Shown: positions 29,324 to 35,865 of the stretch, piece after piece | Layout: each line of letters opens with the position of its first letter | How positions within the stretch are numbered: the first letter of the stretch is position 1 | Assembly: GCA_021767785.1 (NCBI GenBank) | Contig: JAASSR010000011.1 | Coordinates: 1 to 35,865, forward strand | Source: Methanolobus sp. | GTDB taxonomy: Archaea; Halobacteriota; Methanosarcinia; Methanosarcinales; Methanosarcinaceae | Reading direction: 5' to 3' | Length of the DNA stretch: 35,865 nucleotides | Made by a program: the position numbers and the translations under genes | The notes under the pieces: generated by a model | Seen by the model: only the letters and a program-made list of their open reading frames with translations | Databases searched by the model: none | Told to the model about the DNA's origin: nothing

Positions 29324-30526
29324 TTATTGCTTATTTTCAAATTCCGATATTAGTTTCCTTGCCTTATCACTCTGCATGACCAACTTTAAAATCTCAGGTA
29401 ACTTTTCTTCATACTGGCCTATTTCCTTTTGTGCCTGGTGATCCAGAACTAACGAACATTGTGAACAGAACTTATCAGCAGGTTTCAAAACATTGCTGCA
29501 ACGAGGACATTTTTTAAGCGTAACATGACGTTTATTTTCGGTCTTGAGGCCACACTTCTCAAATATCCTATCGTTCATTTCATTTTCCGTGAAATTAGCA
29601 TATATTTTAAAGAGTTGAGTCGACCCTTTTGACCATCCGGCTCTATGTTTAATTTCCTGTTCATTATAACCGTCCAGGATCCAGTTAGTAACAGCCATGT
29701 GCCTGAAGGTGTGAGGATTTACCCGCTTCTTAATACCAGCCTTCACTCCAATGTTTTTTATCATCATCCTTGCACTCTTGTAGCTCAGAGGTTCCATGTT
29801 CTTGTCCCTGGTAATCCACAGAGGTGCTTCAGGATCGTCCTTGAGAGGATGTACTGATAACCACTGATTGAGATATCCGGTTGACCATGTGATCGGTATT
29901 CCTTTGGCTTGTGTGGTCTTCTTTGATTTCGAGGTTTTAGAAATATATATGATTGCTCCATACTGATTGAACTCTACATTCTTTATCCTGCAGGATGCTA
30001 GGGCACCAATACGCATTCCAGAGTCAGCCAGGACAGCAATGAGAGCCTTGTCTCTTGGATGTCTGCACGCCTCTATAAGACGGTCAAATTCCTCCTGTGT
30101 GAGGATATCCTGAGGTTGTATTCGAGTTGCAAGATTACTAAGCTTAATATTCTTGACCCATTTTGGCGGTTCATTGTCATGATACCAGCGCATGAACTTC
30201 TTAACGAATTTCTTATAATTTCTTATACCACCCGGTGACAGACCCTTTTCATCCTCCAGATACATGACCAGTCTTTCAAAGTCCATCTGGTCAAGTTCGA
30301 TTAGGGTTTTGTTAATTCCAATTTTCTGCAGGTAGGTCAACATACGTGTGCTATAATTCACATACCCTGTGATCGTGCTTTTTGTGAGTCCCTCGTGTCT
30401 GCAGGATATAACAAAATTTTCTAATAGGTCAATATTATCCTGGCCAATGTCTGCCTTATGCAGTCTCTCCATTGCCTGTACAAATCCAGAGTCCATACTG
30501 TGAATGTCATCTACACTTTTTGTCAT
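29324..30526 (-). CDS. int: Tyrosine recombinase (integrase) with C-terminal zinc ribbon
   Basis: 400 residues. A SAM-like core-binding domain occupies about 35-125. The catalytic domain shows Arg in DSGMRIGAL, the lysine-bearing beta strands (ISKTSKSKKT), HTFRH, an H-x-AGW box (KHRAGWSKGS) and the presumptive nucleophile Tyr in FKIYANF. After the catalytic domain there is a zinc ribbon, CPRCSNVL and CSQCSLVL, then a helical end. It recombines the tRNA 3' site with the element attachment site. A TATA-like TTTATAG (30552-30558) lies about 28 nt ahead, and GTCATGAC overlaps the start codon. Confidence 0.93.
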   Translation of the reverse strand: MTKSVDDIHSMDSGFVQAMERLHKADIGQDNIDLLENFVISCRHEGLTKSTITGYVNYSTRMLTYLQKIGINKTLIELDQMDFERLVMYLEDEKGLSPGGIRNYKKFVKKFMRWYHDNEPPKWVKNIKLSNLATRIQPQDILTQEEFDRLIEACRHPRDKALIAVLADSGMRIGALASCRIKNVEFNQYGAIIYISKTSKSKKTTQAKGIPITWSTGYLNQWLSVHPLKDDPEAPLWITRDKNMEPLSYKSARMMIKNIGVKAGIKKRVNPHTFRHMAVTNWILDGYNEQEIKHRAGWSKGSTQLFKIYANFTENEMNDRIFEKCGLKTENKRHVTLKKCPRCSNVLKPADKFCSQCSLVLDHQAQKEIGQYEEKLPEILKLVMQSDKARKLISEFENKQ

Positions 30527-30529
30527 GAC
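30522..30529 (-). promoter_or_regulatory. GTCATGAC palindrome over the integrase start codon
   Basis: Same 8-bp palindrome as at 27933-27940 and 27970-27977. It overlaps the ATG at 30526, where a bound repressor would cover the expected transcription start. Confidence 0.5.
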
Positions 30530-30570
30530 TTCATATAGGATGTATAGGACTATAAAGTTTTGGCAGATAG

Positions 30571-30600
30571 TCCGGTTAGGCCCACTTAAAAACTTTAGAT
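30571..30600. repeat. attR (30-bp direct repeat)
   Basis: Perfect copy of 17592-17621. It lies 45 bp from the integrase start, with host DNA towards purC beyond it. Confidence 0.95.
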
Positions 30601-30937
30601 GATGCTTGCATAAATTCTAATCTCAAATAAAGAATAGATATTTTTATTTAAAATAATTGACCTCTGATAAAGTATCCAGTTAATACTGAGCTGTTGTAAG
30701 TTTGATATTAAAGAAAGAATTAAAAATCTATAAACAATCAATCCCACTATCGAAGCAGGTTCATTAAGACAATCCTCTTCATTTAGCATATCCATTCTGC
30801 TGTTAAGTATTATAGAATGTCCGACTTCCTCTCCGGATAATATTAGGTGAGATATTTATTATATTAATGAAAAATTCGATTCAGATATATTATAATATAT
30901 GATAACTTATTTAAACAAGAGATATAAATTATGAAGT
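30601..30937. other. 337-bp AT-rich host intergenic region with purC promoter
   Basis: Before insertion this followed the tRNA directly. A TATA box TTATTTAAAC (30907-30916) lies 22-31 nt ahead of the purC ATG. A 66-codon minus-strand frame that ends inside attR was considered but not accepted. Nothing else is seen. Confidence 0.5.
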
Positions 30938-31705
30938 ATGCAAAAAAAGGATCTCAAATATATTTCTTCAGGAAAGGCAAAAGACATCTATGAAAATTCA
31001 CGTGAAACCCTTCTTTTTGAATTTACTGACCGGGTAACTGCTTTTGATGGGAAGAAAAAATCGGAATATCAGGAAAAAGGCGAGATTACGTGCAAAATAG
31101 CAGAATACTGGTTCAAGATACTGGAAAGTAATGGTATACCGACACACTATATTGAATGCCCAACCTCAACAAGTATGATTGTCAAACGTTTGGATATAAT
31201 ACCTGTTGAAGTAATTTGGAGAAATTATGCAGCAGGATCCCTCTTGCGTCGATATGAAGCAGGCGACATTATACTCCCTGATGGTGTGAAGCCAAAAGAA
31301 GGCTCACCAATACCTAACGGAATGATTGAGTTTACTACTAAGTTCGAAGTCGTTGACCGGCCTGTAGATAAGGATGAAATATTAGCAAATAACTGGCTGA
31401 GTGAAGAGGAGATCAAATATATAACCGATCTTACCAAAAGAATAAATGATATAATAAGTCAGGAACTTGTTATCAGTGATATAATACTTGCAGATTTCAA
31501 GGTAGAGTATGGAAGAACTTCTGATGGTAAAATAATCCTTGCTGATGAAGTGGGTACTCCTGATGGGTGTCGTTTTTGGATAAAGGATGATTTTGAAAAA
31601 GGAATTATAACCAGCCTTGACAAAGATGTATTCAGAAAAGATACTGGCGATCTGAGCCAATCTTATAGGGACTTATTCAATAAAATACAGAACACTAATG
31701 TGTGA
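30938..31705 (+). CDS. purC: Phosphoribosylaminoimidazole-succinocarboxamide (SAICAR) synthase
   Basis: 255 residues, normal for PurC. SSGKAKDIYE is the N-terminal ATP loop, RVTAFDGKKK and KRLDIIPVEVIWRNYAAGSL are the conserved core, and LADEVGTPDGCRFW is the metal/substrate segment. It joins CAIR and aspartate to form SAICAR in purine synthesis. It is the first host gene after the element. A small winged-helix gene follows 37 nt later, and purE lies nearby on the opposite strand. Confidence 0.93.
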   Translation: MQKKDLKYISSGKAKDIYENSRETLLFEFTDRVTAFDGKKKSEYQEKGEITCKIAEYWFKILESNGIPTHYIECPTSTSMIVKRLDIIPVEVIWRNYAAGSLLRRYEAGDIILPDGVKPKEGSPIPNGMIEFTTKFEVVDRPVDKDEILANNWLSEEEIKYITDLTKRINDIISQELVISDIILADFKVEYGRTSDGKIILADEVGTPDGCRFWIKDDFEKGIITSLDKDVFRKDTGDLSQSYRDLFNKIQNTNV

Positions 31706-31742
31706 AATGTGATATTGGACACTTATATTAGAGGAGATGCCG

Positions 31743-32033
31743 ATGGAAAATCTGAATGAGAACTCTTTAGATGAACTGCTTATATGGATCATAAGTGTCG
31801 ATCGACGCCTTGTACTAATGGAAGCTATAAAAGAGCATACTATTATTAAAGCTTCAGATATTGCTCATGAAACAAACAGATCAACGCAGAACATCAGCCG
31901 TGCTTTGAAAGAGTTTGAGGATAAAGATCTGATAAAATGTTTAACTCCTGAAAAAGCAACATGGAAAAAATACGTTTTAACAAAGATGGGGAAAGAACTA
32001 TTGAAGAGAATGGGAGAGCAGTATTCAGATTAA
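31743..32033 (+). CDS. Winged-helix transcriptional regulator (96 aa)
   Basis: A small DNA-binding protein with a MarR/ArsR-like winged helix. SVDRRLVLMEAIKEHTIIKA, then SDIAHETNRSTQNISRALKE is the helix-turn-helix, and KKYVLTKMGKELLKRMG is the wing and last helix. GAGGAG (31731-31736) lies six bases before the ATG at 31743, preferred to an ATG two codons earlier. It sits between purC and purE, so control of purine genes is possible but unproven. Confidence 0.8.
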   Translation: MENLNENSLDELLIWIISVDRRLVLMEAIKEHTIIKASDIAHETNRSTQNISRALKEFEDKDLIKCLTPEKATWKKYVLTKMGKELLKRMGEQYSD

Positions 32034-32190
32034 TACTATTTACACTTTGTATATCTGCCAGAGCCGGCTATAGTTAAAAAGGAACTGAAAGGTAACTTAT
32101 AATGGTTTTTGGTATGCTTTTCCTATCGTGCATTTAACATATTGTAAACATCTTTTTTCTTCCTGTTATATCAGCAAAAACGATTATATT

Positions 32191-32670
32191 TTATTCGAAC
32201 AGGCTCAGCGCATCTTTTTCTACTTTTTGTGCAAGTTCTTTTCTGTAATCGTATAATTTTGCTTCTAATTCTTTGTCATTGACAGCTATTATTTGAGCGG
32301 CGAGAATACCTGCATTGTCACCCCTGCCAATTCCAACACATGCAACCGGAATACCCGGAGGCATCTGGACGATGGAGAGTAAAGAGTCATTTCCGTCAAG
32401 TTCGGCATTTACAGGAACCCCGATGACAGGTTTTGTTGTGTGTGCTGCTACGACACCAGGAAGGTGTGCTGCGAGCCCGGCAACGGCTATGAAGACCTTT
32501 ACATCTTTCTTATGAGCTTCGTCAATGATCTCAATTACTCTGCTAGGTGTTCTGTGTGCTGATGCAACTGTAACTTCATGTTCTATACCGAATTTATCGA
32601 AAATGCCTATCGTTTTTTTTGCTACATCTCTGTCTGATTTACTTCCTAGTATTACTGTTACATCAGTCAT
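32191..32670 (-). CDS. purE: N5-carboxyaminoimidazole ribonucleotide mutase / AIR carboxylase
   Basis: 159 residues, standard PurE length. [14 protein letters not shown] is the phosphate-binding N-terminus, ASAHRTPSR the signature with the catalytic His, and [20 protein letters not shown] the second conserved block. It produces CAIR, the substrate of PurC encoded nearby. The ATG at 32670 is preceded by AAAAGGTGACC on the minus strand, a good ribosome site. It is divergent from ppcA. Confidence 0.93.
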   Translation of the reverse strand: MTDVTVILGSKSDRDVAKKTIGIFDKFGIEHEVTVASAHRTPSRVIEIIDEAHKKDVKVFIAVAGLAAHLPGVVAAHTTKPVIGVPVNAELDGNDSLLSIVQMPPGIPVACVGIGRGDNAGILAAQIIAVNDKELEAKLYDYRKELAQKVEKDALSLFE

Positions 32671-32790
32671 CGGGTCACCTTTTAATTCAATATTATGAGA
32701 ATATATGCGAATATATTATAACATATTTAAACATATGGGTGTCCATGTTTTTATCATATGCTTTATTATTAACTCATATATTACAATAAC

Positions 32791-32800
32791 TTTAAATAAC
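32791..32800 (+). promoter_or_regulatory. TATA box of ppcA
   Basis: TTTAAATAAC, about 36-45 nt before the ATG, predicting a leader of roughly 10-20 nt. Confidence 0.5.
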
Positions 32801-32835
32801 TTGTCATAATCTCTCATACAGGGCGTGATTCAAAT

Positions 32836-34416
32836 ATGAACTCAAAAATCGAATTTCCAAAAATAATGTGCACGCAGCACCCGGATTCAGTTTCTAAGTA
32901 CATCTCTACCCAGGAAGAGATTACAGAAGCTGTTGAAGCTGTTACAAAATATGGTTGCGATGAATACATGCCTGATTATGAAGGAAAGACCACACCATAT
33001 CACCAAAATGTCCAGATCGTTTCAAAGCTCATTGAGGAAACAGAATTAATTCCTGGCAGGGATGTATTCATAACTCCCCGCTCACCAAGTGCAGTTCATG
33101 AAAACAGGTTCAGACAACTTATGGTTATGATGTCTGTTGCTGAAGCAAACTACAGCGCCTATGAATATTCAGATAGTCAGGCAATCTCCGAACTGGTACA
33201 TCCCATGACAAGTACAATCAAAGAGATTATGGAAGCTCAGCAACATATGATAGACGTGAGTGAACTGGCCAAAAAGGAGTTCAAGTTCGAAATGGAACCT
33301 CCCCGCATAATACCTTTAATCGAAGATGTGCCTGGTCTGTTGAATGCAAAAGACATAATCTCCAATACTATCCTTGGTTATCAGGATCATCTAAATGATA
33401 AACTTGAAAAATACAGGATCTTTATTGGCAAATCCGACTCTGCACTGACATTTGGACATGTTGCAAGTACCCTCTCGTGCAAATATGCTATAAGTAGTCT
33501 GCATGAACTGGAAAGAAACTTTGATACAAAAATAGGAATCATATTCGGTGGCGGTTCTCTTCCTTTCAGAGGACATGTGAGCCTTGAGAATGCTGATAAC
33601 TTTTTCGAAGAATTCCGTGGAATAGATACTCTGACCCTCCAGTCCGGGATAAGATATGATCATGAAAAAGGGCATGCAGAGGATCTAGTCAGAAAAGCCA
33701 AAAACAAACTCTCAAGATCACCAGATGAATTGACTGAGGAAGAAAAAGAAGAGCTCATTAACATCATAGCAATATTCGGTGCCAAGTATAACAGAGCAAT
33801 GAAAAGTGTAGCGCCGGTCGTAAACAGCATATCAGATCTTCTGCCCCAACAACGTGATCGTCTGACACGTGGTGGGAAGACCGGATACTCGAGAGATGCA
33901 CCTGATATAGAACATATATCGAATCTTTGCCGCAGTGATATCAAAGAGGAATTGCAGACATGCATGCCTTCAGAGAATCTGGGTCTGCCAAGGGCGATCA
34001 AGTTCACAGGTGCATTCTATTCGATAGGCCTGCCCCCCGAGATTATTGGAACAGGGGGTGCTATAGCAGATGTAATGGAAAAGATGGGTGAGAACGCATG
34101 TGAACGGTTACTGACAAAGTATTTCCCTTCCCTGCGGTCAGATCTGAAATTTGCCTTTGATTTTCTTGACATGAGCGTGGCAGCTAAATTCCTTCCTAAG
34201 GACTTCATGGACTTTGTTTATAAGGATGTTGAAATACTAAAAGAGGTGTTCGATCTGGACAACAAATGTAATCCTTCATATGAGATCTTACTTGAGATGG
34301 TGCCTGCAGGCGTTCTTTTGGCAGACAACAGTACCGCTGATACGGATCACGAACTGTTACAGCTCGCACAGTCAACGCTTTTCAAAATGGGAAAAATTAG
34401 AAAATCATTGGGATGA
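32836..34416 (+). CDS. ppcA: Archaeal-type phosphoenolpyruvate carboxylase
   Basis: 526 residues, the length of the short archaeal PEPC (PpcA), not the ~900-residue bacterial type. The N-terminus PKIMCTQHPDSVSKYIST is diagnostic, as are FITPRSPSAVHENRFRQLM, FGGGSLPFRGHVS and LPQQRDRLTRGGKTGYSRDA. It forms oxaloacetate from PEP and bicarbonate and feeds the incomplete TCA pathway and aspartate synthesis. carA starts at its stop codon, so ppcA, carA and carB probably form one transcript. Confidence 0.95.
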   Translation: MNSKIEFPKIMCTQHPDSVSKYISTQEEITEAVEAVTKYGCDEYMPDYEGKTTPYHQNVQIVSKLIEETELIPGRDVFITPRSPSAVHENRFRQLMVMMSVAEANYSAYEYSDSQAISELVHPMTSTIKEIMEAQQHMIDVSELAKKEFKFEMEPPRIIPLIEDVPGLLNAKDIISNTILGYQDHLNDKLEKYRIFIGKSDSALTFGHVASTLSCKYAISSLHELERNFDTKIGIIFGGGSLPFRGHVSLENADNFFEEFRGIDTLTLQSGIRYDHEKGHAEDLVRKAKNKLSRSPDELTEEEKEELINIIAIFGAKYNRAMKSVAPVVNSISDLLPQQRDRLTRGGKTGYSRDAPDIEHISNLCRSDIKEELQTCMPSENLGLPRAIKFTGAFYSIGLPPEIIGTGGAIADVMEKMGENACERLLTKYFPSLRSDLKFAFDFLDMSVAAKFLPKDFMDFVYKDVEILKEVFDLDNKCNPSYEILLEMVPAGVLLADNSTADTDHELLQLAQSTLFKMGKIRKSLG

Positions 34417-34418
34417 TC

Positions 34419-35516
34419 ATGAAAAAAGCAATATTAGTGCTCGAAGACGGTACTACGGTATCAGGTAAAGGTTTTGGAGCAGTAGGTGAAACATATGGAG
34501 AGCTGGTATTCAATACAGCAATGACCGGCTATGTAGAATCACTTACTGATCCGTCCTATGCAGGGCAGATACTAATGTCAACATATCCACTGGTAGGAAA
34601 CTACGGAGTATGTATCGAGGATTGTGAGTCGGACAGCATTAAAGCAAGTGGCTTTGTGGTAAAGGAGGTTTGCAAGACCCCAAGTAACTGGAGGTCACAG
34701 ATGAATCTTAACACCTTCATGGAAAAAAATAGTATTCCGGGCATAGAAGGAGTGGATACCAGAGAATTGACTAAAAGAATTCGTGAATACGGTACAATGA
34801 AATGCAGGATAGTTGTATACGAGAAAAATGATCCTGATATTTCTGCTTTAATTAAGAAAACAATCTCTCAGCCTGGAATTTCAGATTGTGAGGTTGTAAA
34901 CCTGGTATCTACTAAGAGTGGTAAAAAATTTTATGGAGGTAACGGGCCTAAAATTATAGTAATTGACTGTGGAATAAAAAACAGCATAGTCAAACAGTTG
35001 AAAGAAAAAAATGCAAATGTACAACTTGTTCCCTTTGATTCTACTCCAAATGAAATACTAAATGCAGATCCTGATGCCGTCTTAGTATCAAACGGACCGG
35101 GAGATCCCTCTATATTGAAGCATACTATATCTACCGTAGAGCAATTAGCAGGTAAAGTACCATTGTTCGGGATATGTCTTGGGCACCAAATAATTTCCCT
35201 TGCATTGGGTGCAAAGACATACAAGTTAAAGTTCGGACATCGTGGTGCCAACCATCCGGTGATCGACTGTGAAAGCGGAAGGGTGTTCATCACATCTCAA
35301 AATCACGGATTTGCAGTTGACAGAGATTCTCTTGAAAGAACAGGACTTGAGATCACAATGTTAAATCCTAATGACTGGACTGTAGAAGGTGTCAGCCATA
35401 CAGAGCTCAATATCCATTCTGTTCAATTTCATCCGGAAGCCGGACCAGGTCCGCATGATACACACTACTTTTTCGACAATATGATGACAATAATAGATAG
35501 GGGTGTCAGCAGGTAA
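34419..35516 (+). CDS. carA: Carbamoyl-phosphate synthase small (glutaminase) subunit
   Basis: 365 residues, normal for CarA. The N-terminal domain has [17 protein letters not shown] and [20 protein letters not shown]. The C-terminal class I glutamine amidotransferase has the nucleophile Cys in [16 protein letters not shown], and the His-Glu pair in [12 protein letters not shown]. It supplies ammonia to CarB for arginine and pyrimidine synthesis. An ATG at 34413 overlapping the ppcA stop would add two residues. Confidence 0.95.
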   Translation: MKKAILVLEDGTTVSGKGFGAVGETYGELVFNTAMTGYVESLTDPSYAGQILMSTYPLVGNYGVCIEDCESDSIKASGFVVKEVCKTPSNWRSQMNLNTFMEKNSIPGIEGVDTRELTKRIREYGTMKCRIVVYEKNDPDISALIKKTISQPGISDCEVVNLVSTKSGKKFYGGNGPKIIVIDCGIKNSIVKQLKEKNANVQLVPFDSTPNEILNADPDAVLVSNGPGDPSILKHTISTVEQLAGKVPLFGICLGHQIISLALGAKTYKLKFGHRGANHPVIDCESGRVFITSQNHGFAVDRDSLERTGLEITMLNPNDWTVEGVSHTELNIHSVQFHPEAGPGPHDTHYFFDNMMTIIDRGVSR

Positions 35517-35865
35517 TGCCAAAGAGAAATGATTTAAGAAAGATAATGATAGTCGGTGCTGGTCCCATTGTGATTGGCCAGGCATGCGAATTCGATTATT
35601 CAGGCAGTCAGGCGTGCAAGGCCCTCAAAGAAGAAGGCTATGAAGTGATATTGGTGAATTCCAATCCTGCAACGATTATGACAGATCCTGAGCTTTCAGA
35701 CCGTACTTATATTGAACCATTGACTTTTGAGATACTTACAAAGATAATCGAAAAAGAAAGACCATGCGCAATACTTCCGACCCTTGGAGGACAGACAGCT
35801 TTAAATCTTGTATCTGAACTTGCAGAAGCCGGTATACTTGAAGAGTACGGTGTTGAGCTTATAGG
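35516..35865 (+). CDS. carB: Carbamoyl-phosphate synthase large subunit, 5' end
   Basis: The first 116 codons of Car[21 protein letters not shown], then [20 protein letters not shown], matching the family N-terminus with its ATP-grasp pre-domain. [16 protein letters not shown] and [13 protein letters not shown] follow, as expected. The ATG overlaps the carA stop by one base (TAATG), so translation is coupled. The gene runs out of the window. Confidence 0.95.
   Translation, partial: MPKRNDLRKIMIVGAGPIVIGQACEFDYSGSQACKALKEEGYEVILVNSNPATIMTDPELSDRTYIEPLTFEILTKIIEKERPCAILPTLGGQTALNLVSELAEAGILEEYGVELI

Larger units (their letters stand above)
17592..30600. mobile_element. Integrated viral element (provirus or satellite) in a tRNA gene
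   Basis: A 13.0-kb insertion between the CAU tRNA and purC, bounded by a perfect 30-bp direct repeat. It carries a tyrosine integrase next to the right end, a PrimPol replication protein, small and large terminase, a tape-measure-like protein, several phage-type microproteins and two small regulators. The packaging and tail-length genes mark a tailed-virus origin. No portal, major capsid, protease, head-tail connector, tail tube or baseplate gene is recognisable between terminase and tape measure. The element is either defective or dependent on a helper. Genes are tightly packed with ATGA overlaps, so decay is not general. Confidence 0.9.

Noticed and set aside
30595-30795. 66-codon minus-strand frame between attR and purC
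   Set aside because: It ends inside the attachment repeat, is AT-driven and low-complexity after its first 20 residues, and has no clear ribosome site. The beginning (MDMLNEEDC) is mildly protein-like, so a disrupted host gene cannot be fully excluded.

Overview
The window is chromosomal DNA from a methanogenic euryarchaeon, most likely a cytochrome-containing member of the Methanosarcinales (for example the Methanolobus/Methanococcoides group; the genus is an inference). It carries a thermosome, diphthine synthase, HerA, archaeal-type PEP carboxylase, a CcmC-like cytochrome c assembly protein, two-domain FlaJ-like and FlaI-like secretion proteins and archaeal TATA boxes, many only about 25-30 nt ahead of the start codon.

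Region 1 (1-17196) is host DNA. It holds the 3' end of ccmC, an old-yellow-enzyme oxidoreductase convergent with a HAD phosphatase, a BASS-type transporter, an S4/FtsJ methyltransferase with a DUF2119 gene, a 675-bp stretch, the thermosome, dphB, a herA-DUF357-UPF0212-PfkB kinase run, a type IV pilus-like ATPase/membrane protein/pilin set, and the AmmeMemoRadiSam radical SAM gene. The 675-bp stretch is not empty. It contains two nearly identical 34-residue membrane microprotein genes, each behind the same palindrome and TATA arrangement.

Region 2 (17438-30600) begins with tRNA-Asn and a CAU-anticodon tRNA, whose 3' end is the attachment site of a 13.0-kb integrated viral element. A perfect 30-bp direct repeat (17592-17621 and 30571-30600) marks the ends, and the tyrosine integrase sits beside the right one. 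Most element genes lie on the minus strand: a cluster of zinc-ribbon and other microproteins, a PrimPol/P-loop replication protein, small and large terminase, a Cys-rich protein, a short set of unknown genes and a tape-measure-like protein. On the right are divergent AbrB and ribbon-helix-helix regulators, a methyltransferase remnant, and an integrase-Doc operon. No portal, capsid, protease, connector or baseplate gene is recognisable. The element is therefore either a deleted provirus or a packaging-dependent satellite of a tailed archaeal virus. Two of its minus-strand operons share a nearly identical promoter, and three of its regulatory regions carry the same 8-bp palindrome (GTCATGAC).

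Region 3 (30601-35865) is host DNA again: purC, a winged-helix regulator, purE, archaeal PEP carboxylase, carA and the start of carB. This is a nucleotide and C4-precursor biosynthesis neighbourhood.
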